Source of the DNA: Flavobacterium glycines
GTDB taxonomy: Bacteria > Bacteroidota > Bacteroidia > Flavobacteriales > Flavobacteriaceae
DNA length: 64,000 nucleotides
Direction of reading: 5' to 3'
NCBI RefSeq assembly: GCF_900100165.1
Contig: NZ_FNEO01000001.1
Location: 1,054,001 to 1,118,000 of the forward strand
Shown: positions 35,701 through 44,525 of the stretch, piece after piece
Layout: each line of letters starts with the position of its first letter
Numbering within the stretch: the stretch's first letter is position 1
Notes under the pieces: model-generated
Told to the model about the DNA's origin: nothing
The model's input: the letters and a program-made list of their open reading frames with translations, nothing else
The model's database searches: none
Position numbers and translations under genes: made by a program

Positions 35701-36264
35701 TTATACTTTCATGATTTCGGCTTCTTTAGCAGCAAGAAGTTCGTCTATTTTTTTGATATAAGTATTCGTCAGATTTTGAACCTCTTCTTCGGCACTTTTA
35801 CAAATGTCTTCAGAAGTTCCGTCTTTCTCTAATTTTTTAATATCAGTGTTGGCATCTTTTCTGGCATTTCTAATCCCGATTTTAGCATCTTCAGCCTCGG
35901 CTTTAGCTTGTTTTGCTAATTCACGACGACGATCTTCAGTCAAAGGTGGAACGCTGATGATGATGACATCTCCGTTATTCATTGGGTTAAAACCAAGATT
36001 GGCAATCATGATGGCTTTTTCAATAGTTTGCAACATGCTTTTTTCAAAAGGCTGCAAAGTAATCGTTCTGGCATCAGGAGTACTGATTTTAGCTACCTGA
36101 TTCAATGCCGTGGAAGAACCGTAGTAATCTACAAAAACACTTCCTAACATAGCAGGAGATGCTTTTCCGGCACGGATATTTAGAAATTCTTTTTCTAAGT
36201 GACCAATAGAACCTTCCATAGATTCTTCTGCACTTTCTAATATAAATTCAATTTCTTCAGTCAT
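35701..36264 (-). CDS. frr: Ribosome recycling factor
   Basis: 187 residues, standard length. It splits post-termination ribosomes together with EF-G. The family pattern is clear: F-x-x-I-R-A-G-K-A-S-P-A-M-L (about 27-40), V-D-Y-Y-G-S-x-T-x-L-N-Q-V-A-x-I-S (about 45-61), and the long C-terminal three-helix region (R-R-x-L-A-K-Q-A-K-x-x-x-E-D-A-K-I-x-I-R). The gene follows pyrH by 62 nt on the same strand, the usual bacterial neighbourhood. Confidence 0.97.
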   Translation of the reverse strand: MTEEIEFILESAEESMEGSIGHLEKEFLNIRAGKASPAMLGSVFVDYYGSSTALNQVAKISTPDARTITLQPFEKSMLQTIEKAIMIANLGFNPMNNGDVIIISVPPLTEDRRRELAKQAKAEAEDAKIGIRNARKDANTDIKKLEKDGTSEDICKSAEEEVQNLTNTYIKKIDELLAAKEAEIMKV

Positions 36265-36326
36265 TTTTTTAGATTTTAGATTTTAGATTCCAGATTTTCT
36301 GTTATCTGAAAACTGCTTTCTGCTAA

Positions 36327-37034
36327 TTAAATATTTACTACTGTTCCAATGTTTTCACCGTCGCAGATTTTTTCCAGATTTCCGCTTTTGTTCATGTCAA
36401 AAATCAGGATAGGTAATTTATTTTCCTGGCTTAAAGTAAAGGCTGTAGTGTCCATTACATTTAATCCTTTTTTGATTACATCATCAAATGAAATGTAGTC
36501 AAATTTTACTGCTGCAGCATTTTTTTCAGGATCTGAATCATAAACTCCGTCTACACGTGTTCCTTTTAAAATCACATCAGCATTGATTTCAATACCACGT
36601 AAAACAGCGGCTGTATCGGTTGTGAAATAAGGATTTCCTGTTCCGGCTCCAAAAATTACGATTCTGCCTTTTTCAAGGTGACGGTCGGCTCTTCTTTTGA
36701 TGTAAGGTTCAGCGATAGATTCCATTTTTAAGGCTGTTTGCAAACGTGTTTTCATGCCTTTGTCTTCCAGAGCACCCTGTAATGCCATTCCGTTGATCAC
36801 TGTAGCAAGCATTCCCATATAATCGCCCTGTACTCTGTCCATTCCGCTACTCGCTCCTGCAACTCCTCTAAAGATGTTTCCCCCACCTATTACGATGGCA
36901 ATTTCTACTCCTTTAGCGTGTACTTTTTTGATTTCTTCAGCATATTCAGCTAATCTTTGTGGGTCTATCCCATATTGACGATCTCCCATTAAAGCTTCTC
37001 CGCTTAATTTTAGAAGAATTCTTTTGTATTTCAT
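36327..37034 (-). CDS. pyrH: UMP kinase
   Basis: 235 residues from the ATG at 37034. I chose this start because [12 protein letters not shown] (residues 4-15) is the conserved N-terminus of bacterial UMP kinases and a -7 promoter box lies 23 nt upstream; an in-frame extension to 37187 would run over that promoter. Further motifs: [10 protein letters not shown] (about 47-56), [13 protein letters not shown] (about 130-142) and D-G-V-Y-D-S-D-P (about 167-174). It converts UMP to UDP in pyrimidine synthesis, a hexamer regulated by GTP and UTP in other bacteria. Confidence 0.97.
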   Translation of the reverse strand: MKYKRILLKLSGEALMGDRQYGIDPQRLAEYAEEIKKVHAKGVEIAIVIGGGNIFRGVAGASSGMDRVQGDYMGMLATVINGMALQGALEDKGMKTRLQTALKMESIAEPYIKRRADRHLEKGRIVIFGAGTGNPYFTTDTAAVLRGIEINADVILKGTRVDGVYDSDPEKNAAAVKFDYISFDDVIKKGLNVMDTTAFTLSQENKLPILIFDMNKSGNLEKICDGENIGTVVNI

Positions 37035-37056
37035 GTCTTTGTTGCGTTGATTGGTG

Positions 37057-37064
37057 CAAATATA
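37057..37064 (-). promoter_or_regulatory. -7 element of pyrH
   Basis: TATATTTG on the minus strand followed by CACC, 23 nt upstream of the chosen pyrH ATG; it decides against the longer reading frame. Confidence 0.65.
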
Positions 37065-37095
37065 GGGATATTCTTTTTTTTTGAAATAGGGCGAC

Positions 37096-37881
37096 TTAAA
37101 TTTTATAAATTTTGTTTTCGTAGCTGTATTTAGCTGCTTCATAGCCCAAATTGAAAATGTCGTCCATTTTAATTTTGTTAGTTTCAAAAGTGCTGTAGAC
37201 GCTTAATTCTTTGGGCTGAATCATCCAGTCGCATTGATTGAATTTTGAGATATTTGAATATTCGGAGAGAATATCAAAAGCTCTTGTGGTAACTGCTCTG
37301 ATGGAATTCAAATCTTTGGCTTCTATATTATTGATAGGGCTTACATAAACTCCGATAACGGTAGCACATTCTTCACGAAGTAAATCGGTAGGAAAGTGAT
37401 TTAGAATTCCGCCATCACTGTAATGATTGCCGTTAATTTGATAAGGTGAAATAATTCCCGGAAAGGATGAGGATGAAATAAGCGCATCCACAATTTTGGT
37501 TTCGGGTTCAAATATTTTTAGTTTGCCTTTAATCATGTCGGTTGCGGTAATCTGGGTTGGGATTTCCAAATCAGAAAGTTTAGCATCTTTAAAAACCGCA
37601 TGAAAATAGTTTTTGAAGGCTTCGGAATCTATCAGGCCTGCTTTGGTAAAAGTGATGTGTCGCCAATGAAAAAAATAGATGGATTTGAAGAAGTCCAGGA
37701 TTTCCTCCGGTGTTTTTCCCCAGGCATACATAGCGCCTACGATAGAACCCGCACTGGTTCCCGCAATTTTAGTAGGACGTATGTTTTGTTCTTCTAAAAA
37801 TTTAATAGCACCCGCATGGGCTAAACCTTTTGTTCCTCCACCTGAAAGCGCAAGTCCAATTGATTTTGAATATAAGTTCAT
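37096..37881 (-). CDS. Patatin-like phospholipase
   Basis: 261 residues from the ATG at 37881, chosen because the patatin core starts a few residues later ([11 protein letters not shown], glycine-rich oxyanion loop at 13-19). The nucleophile Ser is in G-T-S-A-G (S43) and the catalytic Asp in Y-S-D-G-G (D156), giving the Ser-Asp dyad of patatin lipases. No signal peptide; a cytosolic or membrane-associated acyl hydrolase of the RssA/YjjU type is likely. The substrate is unknown. The longer frame from 37908 only adds nine residues. Confidence 0.9.
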   Translation of the reverse strand: MNLYSKSIGLALSGGGTKGLAHAGAIKFLEEQNIRPTKIAGTSAGSIVGAMYAWGKTPEEILDFFKSIYFFHWRHITFTKAGLIDSEAFKNYFHAVFKDAKLSDLEIPTQITATDMIKGKLKIFEPETKIVDALISSSSFPGIISPYQINGNHYSDGGILNHFPTDLLREECATVIGVYVSPINNIEAKDLNSIRAVTTRAFDILSEYSNISKFNQCDWMIQPKELSVYSTFETNKIKMDDIFNLGYEAAKYSYENKIYKI

Positions 37882-37985
37882 CGTACAGCATTTTTTATAA
37901 AAATACAATTTTTGCTGATTTGAATGTGATTTTTGTCATATTTAATCCAGATTACTTGGTCTAATTTTACTAAAAAATAGAAATT

Positions 37986-38636
37986 ATGACGACATCAATT
38001 ACAAAAGCCTTGTTATATAATTATACTTATCCTGAATATAGAAAATTAGTTGCTGATTTGTTAAAAGAAGGAAAATCTACCGGCGAAGAACAGTCGGAAG
38101 ATTTAACGCATTACAGCTATTTGAATGATACCCGAATGAATCGTTTAGACAAGACGATTAAAGTTTCAGAGGAAAATAGTATTCAACTGAAGTCATTGCA
38201 AAATGAGTTTACTTGGTTGGTAATTTCTGAGGGATGGTGTGGAGATGCGGCGCAATTACTGCCGGTTTTTAATAAAATGAGTCAGCTTTCTGAGGAGAAA
38301 ATAGAACTCAAAATAGTGTTGAGAGATGAGAATTTAGATTTGATGGATTGCTTTCTAACTCAAAATGCAAGAGCAATTCCTAAGCTGATTGTTGTTGATA
38401 AAGAAACTTCGGCTGTTTTAGCGCATTGGGGGCCCAGACCTAAAGCAGCTACGGATTTAATTCTAAACTATAAAAAAGAACATGGTATTATTGATGAAGC
38501 CATAAAAACCGAATTGCAATTATGGTATTTGCACGATAAAGGAAATGCAACTCAAGAAGAAATTATAGAAATGATGTTGGCATTAGACCAGGAGCTTTCT
38601 GAGAAAAAGTATTTTGCAAAAGTCAAATTGGGATAA
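37986..38636 (+). CDS. Thioredoxin-like protein with a single active-site Cys
   Basis: 216 residues. A thioredoxin fold at about 75-165 is seen from the strand W-L-V-I-S-E-G-W-C-G-D-A-A-Q (C85), the A-I-P-K-L-I-V-V-D (cis-Pro) segment (about 130-138), and the following strands. The usual C-x-x-C is reduced to C-G-D-A, so it cannot be a normal disulfide reductase; a monothiol or glutaredoxin-like or binding role is more likely. The N- and C-terminal extensions are helical. No signal peptide. Orientation is divergent from the patatin gene. Confidence 0.8.
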   Translation: MTTSITKALLYNYTYPEYRKLVADLLKEGKSTGEEQSEDLTHYSYLNDTRMNRLDKTIKVSEENSIQLKSLQNEFTWLVISEGWCGDAAQLLPVFNKMSQLSEEKIELKIVLRDENLDLMDCFLTQNARAIPKLIVVDKETSAVLAHWGPRPKAATDLILNYKKEHGIIDEAIKTELQLWYLHDKGNATQEEIIEMMLALDQELSEKKYFAKVKLG

Positions 38637-38687
38637 AAACGGTGTAATAATAAGGGGATTCGATTAGAATTTGTTATCCTTACCGGA

Positions 38688-39233
38688 TTATGGCAGGTTG
38701 CTGTTGTTTTTTACTCTTTTTGTAAACGAGGTGCTTGACAAGCCTAAGCTAATGCTGGTAACTTTTTCGGGAGTATATAAGCTAAAACCGTATTGAGTAA
38801 GTTCTATAAAAAGAGCAAAGCCTTCGATACCTTCATAGCCAAAACTAATTTTTTTATAATCACCGTGTAGGTTACCGCGACCTAAAACAATTGATTTTCC
38901 GTAAGCAGGCTGGAGGTATAAAAAATCTTCTTTGCCTACTTTCATGCCTAATTTGAGATTGGCAAAGGCAGGAATAACAACCAGTTTTTTAGAAGCAATC
39001 CAGTCTATGCCGGAATTTAGACCAATGGCAACAGTTCGGTTAAAATGGATGCCTTCTCCAAATTTCAAGCTTAAGCCGTTTGGCGTAAGCCAATTGGTAT
39101 CTTCATCGTCTCTGTTTATGTTTTCTTTCAGAGGAACTGATACGCCAAATTGAGTATAGGAGCCTTGTTTAAATTGGGCAATTAAAGTGCAAGAAAAGCC
39201 AAATGTGATTAGTAAACAAGTCAGGGTTTTCAT
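38688..39233 (-). CDS. Secreted small beta-rich protein, probable outer-membrane barrel
   Basis: 181 residues. Signal peptide (about 1-19, ending L-I-A-Q). The mature part alternates polar and aromatic residues in short strands (G-S-Y-T-Q-F-G-V-S-V, L-S-L-K-F-G-E-G, F-L-Y-L-Q-P-A-Y-G) as in small eight-stranded outer-membrane proteins. I recognise no specific family. It is the first of three minus-strand envelope-type ORFs (to 40681) of no known function. Confidence 0.65.
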   Translation of the reverse strand: MKTLTCLLITFGFSCTLIAQFKQGSYTQFGVSVPLKENINRDDEDTNWLTPNGLSLKFGEGIHFNRTVAIGLNSGIDWIASKKLVVIPAFANLKLGMKVGKEDFLYLQPAYGKSIVLGRGNLHGDYKKISFGYEGIEGFALFIELTQYGFSLYTPEKVTSISLGLSSTSFTKRVKNNSNLP

Positions 39234-39331
39234 ATATGGATTTTTAATTATCGATATAAAATAAAGTCCTTATTCTCAGTATACTAAGTTAGCTAAATTT
39301 ATCAAATGTAGTTGCTGTTAATTGGGATTTA

Positions 39332-40057
39332 TTATTCCCAATCTAATGCTTCAGAAAAATAAGCATTCTCAGCACTCGAAGTATTGTAATTCCATACATC
39401 TAACTGTTGAGATAAGCTAATAATACTAAAACCACTTGCTTTGTGAGTAGCGTTTATAATATTAGTCATTAAGCTATTTCCTAAATTGTTTTTACTCAAA
39501 ATAGCATCTAATTTTTGATAATTAAATTTAAAAAACGTTAGTGTATAATTCATTAATTCTGAATTGGTATCGTTGAATTCATTTACACGCAACCATTTAT
39601 TGTTTTTACTTACCATTAAGATAAATCCGTAAGGTTTTTTTGTTGACTTTGAATTATGAAAACTGTATTTTATGTATTTATAATTCTCATTTTTGAAAGT
39701 GAAATTAATAACCTGTGCAAGTTGGAAATAATTTAGATTCTTATCCAAAGCATTTTTTTTATTTAAATCTTGAGTTGCATCTGCATCTAATTCAGTTACT
39801 TGGGTATTGTTGTTTAAGTTTATCCAAGCAAGGGAATTTTCAGACAAAATAGAATTTATCAATAGTTCCGGACTAGTGTTCGTTACTCCGGAAGTAGAAG
39901 TTATAGTGCCCTTAACTATAGTGTTATCTGGATATAGTCCAAAGCTTAGATTAGTAATATTAGGGTCGCTGCTATTTAAGTTGGTCATTATTTGGGAATA
40001 ACCAAAAAAACTCATACTAAGAAATATAGTTGAAATTATTAATTGTATTTTTTTCAT
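39332..40057 (-). CDS. Secreted protein of unknown function
   Basis: 241 residues with a signal peptide (about 1-21, ending G-Y-S-Q). The mature sequence is rich in Asn, Ser and Thr, with a mixed helix/strand character and no cysteine. No lipobox, no membrane segment, no sorting domain seen at the C-terminus. I recognise no family. Its AT-rich codon usage and lone position between two other unrecognised ORFs suggest lineage-specific content. Confidence 0.6.
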   Translation of the reverse strand: MKKIQLIISTIFLSMSFFGYSQIMTNLNSSDPNITNLSFGLYPDNTIVKGTITSTSGVTNTSPELLINSILSENSLAWINLNNNTQVTELDADATQDLNKKNALDKNLNYFQLAQVINFTFKNENYKYIKYSFHNSKSTKKPYGFILMVSKNNKWLRVNEFNDTNSELMNYTLTFFKFNYQKLDAILSKNNLGNSLMTNIINATHKASGFSIISLSQQLDVWNYNTSSAENAYFSEALDWE

Positions 40058-40111
40058 TTTTATAAAATTTATTAAAGTTATTATTTATTACTTGTTTGCA
40101 AATTGAAAAAA

Positions 40112-40681
40112 TTAATCTTTAAACGAGTCTAAAAATTTGAACTGAAACTTTTGTCCCTTGAGACTTTCAATTATTCTACAATTATAAACTCGATAAGTAC
40201 AATAAGATATTCCTGCAAAAATTAAAGCACCCCAAATAAGATAATTTGATACTTTGTTTTTATAAGTCTCAGTAAAATTGCATTTTCCATTTACATTACA
40301 AATAAATCGGTCATCATATGTAAAATATACTGTGTTTTGAGGTAAATAAGACTTGGTTTTTTCTCTTTTGACAATATCGATTGTTCCAGTATGTTCATAA
40401 AATATATTAGTCAAAATCTGTTTTTGAACTAAAGTATTTTCTGTAAGTAATAAGTTGATTTTTTTACCAGAATCTTTGAAATTTATGTAATGAGAATCAC
40501 CATTTCTATTACCAGAATGTGAAGCAGTATAAATGGAATCTATTTTAACGTTCTTCATTAAAATATAATCGTTTGATAAAATATTATTCAATTCTTGTCT
40601 ATTAATTAAAATGAAAATACTTAATAGTAAGAAGTAAAAACTTAAGATTATACCTTTTGCAACAACATATTTTGTTATCAT
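40112..40681 (-). CDS. Membrane protein of unknown function (two membrane segments)
   Basis: 189 residues. A hydrophobic segment at about 8-26 and a second at about 147-164 enclose a mostly polar domain (about 30-145), which contains two Cys (C-N-V-N-G-K-C) near 128-134. The topology suggests an extracytoplasmic domain held by both ends. No family recognised. It lies 54 nt from the preceding secreted-protein gene, so the two may be expressed together. Confidence 0.6.
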   Translation of the reverse strand: MITKYVVAKGIILSFYFLLLSIFILINRQELNNILSNDYILMKNVKIDSIYTASHSGNRNGDSHYINFKDSGKKINLLLTENTLVQKQILTNIFYEHTGTIDIVKREKTKSYLPQNTVYFTYDDRFICNVNGKCNFTETYKNKVSNYLIWGALIFAGISYCTYRVYNCRIIESLKGQKFQFKFLDSFKD

Positions 40682-40781
40682 GTAGGCTTAAATAGAAATT
40701 GATAAAGTTAGTTTTTAATATAGCAAATCTAATTAAAAACATAGTTAGTACTTCTGTTTTTTTTGTAGTATTTTTCTAAAA

Positions 40782-40811
40782 CAAAAAAGCTATGAAGTGA
40801 ATCATAGCTTT
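40782..40811 (-). terminator. Terminator after truB
   Basis: AAAGCTATGA (40786-40795) with TCATAGCTTT (40802-40811), a 6-nt loop, and a T run on the minus strand; 25 nt beyond the truB stop. Confidence 0.85.
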
Positions 40812-40835
40812 GTGTATTTCTTGTCAAAACAGTAT

Positions 40836-41537
40836 TTATTTTTCTTGTAATCCTAAGCTTTCTTCAAACAACGTTATATCAATCGCATTTTTTACATCGT
40901 AATCGCCAATTTTTGTTCGTCTCAAGACCGTTAAATGCGAACCTGAATTCATTGCTTTTCCAAAGTCGTAAGCCAGAGAACGAATGTACGTTCCTTTGTT
41001 GCATACTACTCTGAAATCAATTTCAGGAAGTGCAATTCGGGTGATTTCAAATTCGTGGATGGTTGTTTTTCGACTGGCAATTTCCACTTCTTCACCGGCA
41101 CGGGCATGTTCATACAGGCGTTTTCCGTCTTTTTTAATAGCCGAGAAAATAGGTGGTTTTTGGTCAATTTCTCCTAAAAATTGCTTCACCGTTTCGTGAA
41201 TTAAAGCTTCGTCGATGTGTTCTGTTGGGAAAGTCGCATCAATTTCAGTTTCTAAATCATACGATGGCGTAGTGGCTCCTATGTGGAAAGTTCCGGTATA
41301 TTCTTTGGCTTGCCCCTGTAGTTCGGCAATCTTTTTGGTAAACTTTCCAGTGCAGATTAATAATAGTCCGGTTGCCAATGGATCCAGCGTTCCGGCATGA
41401 CCAATTTTGAATTTTTTAGGCAATCCTACTTTGTTAATCAGCAGGTATTTTAATTTATTCACCGCCTGAAAGGAACTCCATTTCAAAGGTTTGTCGATCA
41501 GTAGTACCTGTCCTTCTAAATATTCTTCGCGGGTCAT
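40836..41537 (-). CDS. truB: tRNA pseudouridine(55) synthase
   Basis: 233 residues. TruB makes pseudouridine 55 in the T loop of tRNAs. The N-terminal L-L-I-D-K-P-L-K-W-S-S-F (about 12-23) and the catalytic loop G-H-A-G-T-L-D-P-L-A-T-G (46-57; catalytic D52) are diagnostic; the second half has P-P-x-F-S-A-I-K-K-D-G-K-R-L-Y (about 127-141). No PUA domain, as in many Bacteroidota. Its ATG overlaps the uppP stop as TAATG, so translation is coupled. Confidence 0.96.
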   Translation of the reverse strand: MTREEYLEGQVLLIDKPLKWSSFQAVNKLKYLLINKVGLPKKFKIGHAGTLDPLATGLLLICTGKFTKKIAELQGQAKEYTGTFHIGATTPSYDLETEIDATFPTEHIDEALIHETVKQFLGEIDQKPPIFSAIKKDGKRLYEHARAGEEVEIASRKTTIHEFEITRIALPEIDFRVVCNKGTYIRSLAYDFGKAMNSGSHLTVLRRTKIGDYDVKNAIDITLFEESLGLQEK

Positions 41538-42322
41538 TAGATAACAGTCAAAGGGTGAATGAAATAATGGATAATCAATAAGATTAGTCCTGCTGCAATG
41601 CGGTAATAACCAAAAACTTTGAAGCCTTTTTTGCTTAAAAAACCAATGAATGATTTAATGGCTAACATGGCCACAATAAAAGCAATAATATTTCCGATGA
41701 TTAATAGATTTGCCTGATCGTGTGTTAATACATAGCCGTCTTTGTAATAATCGTAACATTTTTTTGCAGTAGCGCCAAACATTGTTGGTACAGCTAAGAA
41801 AAAAGAAAATTCTGCGGCGGCAGTTCTGGAAAGTTTTTGGGACATTCCTCCTACAATGGAAGCGCCACTTCGGGAAATTCCCGGAATCATAGCAAGACAT
41901 TGGAACAATCCAATTTTTACTGCTTTAGTATAAGTGATTTCGGTTTCTTCTGAATTATTGAACCAGTCGTCCACTTTTAGCAAAATGATTCCTCCTGCTA
42001 ATAATGAGATGGCAACCGTTACAGGATTCTCTAATAAGGCGTCTATTTTTTTGCTGAAAAGCAAACCGAAAACTACAGCGGGAATAAAGGCTGCCAATAA
42101 TTTGAAATAGAAATCAAAAGATTGAAAAAACCGTTTGAAATACAATACCAGAACCGAAAGGATGGCTCCCAATTGGATGACAATGGTGAAAAGTTTGGTG
42201 AATTCTTCGTGTTCAATTCCGTAAAAAGAAGAGGCAATAATCATGTGTCCTGTTGAAGAAACCGGAAGGAATTCGGTAATTCCTTCGATTATAGCCAGAA
42301 CAATAGCGTGTAATGTGTTCAT
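41537..42322 (-). CDS. uppP: Undecaprenyl-diphosphate phosphatase (UppP/BacA)
   Basis: 261 residues with about eight hydrophobic segments. It dephosphorylates undecaprenyl pyrophosphate to recycle the peptidoglycan and LPS carrier lipid. The family motifs are [14 protein letters not shown] (about 13-26) and [10 protein letters not shown] (about 146-155), which provide the catalytic Glu, Ser and Arg residues. It forms a compact unit with truB (1-nt overlap) and, upstream, the DUF3098 and ftsX genes. Confidence 0.96.
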   Translation of the reverse strand: MNTLHAIVLAIIEGITEFLPVSSTGHMIIASSFYGIEHEEFTKLFTIVIQLGAILSVLVLYFKRFFQSFDFYFKLLAAFIPAVVFGLLFSKKIDALLENPVTVAISLLAGGIILLKVDDWFNNSEETEITYTKAVKIGLFQCLAMIPGISRSGASIVGGMSQKLSRTAAAEFSFFLAVPTMFGATAKKCYDYYKDGYVLTHDQANLLIIGNIIAFIVAMLAIKSFIGFLSKKGFKVFGYYRIAAGLILLIIHYFIHPLTVI

Positions 42323-42327
42323 TTTGG

Positions 42328-42396
42328 AGTAATCAGTTTTCGGTTTTTAGTTTTCAGTTGTTTTGCTGCTTTTTATGCAAACTGCAACTGATTACT
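42328..42396. repeat. Inverted repeat in the DUF3098-uppP spacer
   Basis: AGTAATCAGTT (42328-42338) and its exact complement (42386-42396) enclose further CAGTTG/CAACTG words, giving a long iterated-word hairpin. Confidence 0.6.
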
Positions 42397-42401
42397 TTAA
42401 A

Positions 42402-42635
42402 CTACTTATTGTTTTTTTTGAAAATAGAATAAATGGTGATTCCAAAACCAATTAAAACTGTTGTTGGGGCCAATCGGATTCTTCTAAAGTCAAAAATAGC
42501 GTCGCTGTACACTTTCGGATCATCACTTCCACCACCTGACATTAGAATAAAACCAAGCACAATTACTCCAATTCCGATAAAAAGGAATTTGTAATTTACT
42601 TTATCAAATAAGAATTCTTGTTTGTTGTTTTCCAT
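42402..42635 (-). CDS. DUF3098 family membrane protein
   Basis: 77 residues with two hydrophobic segments (about 15-33 and 57-70) and the characteristic connection F-D-F-R-R-I-R-L-A-P (about 48-57). DUF3098 proteins are small and restricted to Bacteroidota; they are usually found beside ftsX and uppP, as here, so a role in cell division or envelope assembly is likely but inferred. Confidence 0.85.
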   Translation of the reverse strand: MENNKQEFLFDKVNYKFLFIGIGVIVLGFILMSGGGSDDPKVYSDAIFDFRRIRLAPTTVLIGFGITIYSIFKKNNK

Positions 42636-42686
42636 TTTATTGACAGGAACGAAACAATCTCATTCCTTTTTTTTTAAGTTATTTTT

Positions 42687-42743
42687 CTAATTCTAAAATC
42701 TAAAATCTGCTCCCGAAGCTTCGGGACTGAAATCTAAAATTAA
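42687..42743 (-). repeat. Dispersed composite repeat, copy B
   Basis: A 16-bp perfect palindrome TCCCGAAGCTTCGGGA (42711-42726) flanked by AATCTAAAATCT on one side and GAAATCTAAAATTAA on the other. Its reverse complement closely follows copy A at 14981. It overlaps the ftsX stop codon by a few bases. Confidence 0.7.
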
Positions 42744-43618
42744 TAAAGATCGTCAGTTCTTAAGTTTAAGAAACGTTGTGTGGCAAAATGGGTGCTTAAC
42801 CAGGTGATTAAAACTCCAAATCCAAAAACCGCTATAAAGACAAGTAAAATAAGTCCTTTATCATCCAGAATTCCTAAATCAGGGAAGTTGGTTTGTACAT
42901 AAGATAAAAGTCCAATTAGTGCTAAGATTGCTAAAGCAGCGCCAAGCATTCCTAATTTTACACTACGCATCACAAATGGTTTTCTGATAAAAGATTTGGT
43001 AGCTCCCACCATTTGCATGGTTTTAATAATAAAACGATTAGAATAAATAGAAAGGCGTAGTGAACTGTTGATTAATAATACAGCGATAAAAGTCAGGAAG
43101 CAAGTGATGATTAAAATCCACATACTTACTTTCTTGATATTGTCGTTTACTAAATTTACCAATTGTTTGTCGTAAACAATATCTGAAATCATTGGATTAT
43201 TGGTACGCAATTGACGTTCAATTTTAGCTACGCTGTCTTTCTCAACATAATCGGCTTTGATATGGATATCGTAAGAGTTTTGCAAAGGATTTTCGCCTAA
43301 GAAAGTCAGGAAATCTTCTCCAATAATATCGGTATGAACTTTAGCAGCTTCTTCTTTACTTACATACACTATTTTTTTGGCAAACGGAGCTCTTTTTAAT
43401 TCCGTGCCAAAACTTTTCAAAATAGTATCATTGGCTTCATTTTTAAAGAAAACCGTCATGGCGATTTTTTCTTTAAAGTCGTCTGCTAATTTTTTAGAAT
43501 TGATAATAAAAAGTCCTAATGTTCCCAGTAAAAACAATACCAGAAAAATACTTAAAACCACCGAAAAATAAGAGGAAATTAACCTGCGTTTTTGAAACTT
43601 ATCAAATGAAGAACTCAT
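42740..43618 (-). CDS. ftsX: Cell-division protein FtsX
   Basis: 292 residues. The typical FtsX plan is visible: a short cytosolic N-terminus with K-R-R-L-I-S-S-Y-F, membrane segment 1 (about 17-37), a periplasmic domain (about 40-160), then three more segments (about 167-187, 215-237 and 255-277). FtsX with FtsE (not in this window) forms the transporter-like complex that activates peptidoglycan hydrolases at the septum. It is the first gene of the minus-strand run ftsX-DUF3098-uppP-truB. Confidence 0.95.
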   Translation of the reverse strand: MSSSFDKFQKRRLISSYFSVVLSIFLVLFLLGTLGLFIINSKKLADDFKEKIAMTVFFKNEANDTILKSFGTELKRAPFAKKIVYVSKEEAAKVHTDIIGEDFLTFLGENPLQNSYDIHIKADYVEKDSVAKIERQLRTNNPMISDIVYDKQLVNLVNDNIKKVSMWILIITCFLTFIAVLLINSSLRLSIYSNRFIIKTMQMVGATKSFIRKPFVMRSVKLGMLGAALAILALIGLLSYVQTNFPDLGILDDKGLILLVFIAVFGFGVLITWLSTHFATQRFLNLRTDDLY

Positions 43619-43744
43619 AGTTTACTTTTATTATGGGGTAAAAATAATAAAGAATTTCTTTATATGAAGTTAATAACGTTCAAAGTTTTTATTTTCTTGT
43701 AATTTAGAGATGGGTTTTTAAAAAAATAACATAAAAAAACACTT

Positions 43745-44482
43745 TTACGTTAAAAGTAATTTTAAACCGGCAATTGTTAGTCCGGCAGCCAAAAGGTATT
43801 TTAGTGTTTTGGAGTTGAATTTTTGACTTCCAAAATAGGATCCGAATAAACCGCCAATGATAGTGGCAACAACCGCTATTTGTAAATCAGGGCTAAGGTT
43901 AAAGCCTCCTTTTTGAATTTGTCCATAAAGTCCCGAAAGGGAGTTGACAAAAATAAATAATGCTGAAACAGCGGCTGTTTCTTTAAGTTTTGACCAACGC
44001 ATTAAAAGCATCAAAGGGCTGAGGATGATGCCGCCACCAATACCTAAAAGTCCGGAAAGGAGCCCGATACTTCCACCTGAAAAAAGTCCTGCCCATAATG
44101 GAATTTCCCGATTGGGTTCATTTTTTTCTTCAAATTGATATACTAGTCGGATAATTGAAATAAAGAGACAGATGCCTAATATTTTTTTATAGATTGCGTC
44201 CGGTAAACTCATCGTGCCTCCTAAAAAAGCCATTGGAATACTTGCAATTACAAAAGGCAGAAATAATTTCAATCTAAAAAAACCTGCTCTGTAAAACCCA
44301 ATAAAAGAGAATAAGGAAACGGCTAAATTCATCACTAAAGCTGATTGTTTCATCATGACAGGGGCTACACCTGTTAAAGCCATAATGGCCATATAACCAC
44401 TGGCGCCTCCATGACCAACTGAAGAATATATAAATGCAACAGTAGCTAAGGCGAGTAATAGAATAATAGAAGTGAATTCCAT
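43745..44482 (-). CDS. TauE/SafE-family anion exporter
   Basis: 245 residues with about seven to eight hydrophobic segments. The N-terminal V-G-H-G-G-A-S-G-Y (about 22-30) and the second-half G-L-L-S-G-L-L-G-I-G-G-G-I-I-L-S-P (about 139-155) are the two family repeats. Members move sulfite, sulfonates or other anions. It lies 43 nt after the porin gene on the same strand and is therefore likely co-transcribed with it and possibly controlled by the ModE-like protein. Confidence 0.92.
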   Translation of the reverse strand: MEFTSIILLLALATVAFIYSSVGHGGASGYMAIMALTGVAPVMMKQSALVMNLAVSLFSFIGFYRAGFFRLKLFLPFVIASIPMAFLGGTMSLPDAIYKKILGICLFISIIRLVYQFEEKNEPNREIPLWAGLFSGGSIGLLSGLLGIGGGIILSPLMLLMRWSKLKETAAVSALFIFVNSLSGLYGQIQKGGFNLSPDLQIAVVATIIGGLFGSYFGSQKFNSKTLKYLLAAGLTIAGLKLLLT

Positions 44483-44525
44483 AAAAAAGTATTTAGCTGA
44501 TTCTGTACTTTTAATTAAGAACGAA

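Noticed and set aside
37034..37187. Longer pyrH start at 37187
   Set aside because: It would run over a -7 promoter box and add 51 residues not found in UMP kinases; the ATG at 37034 gives the canonical N-terminus.
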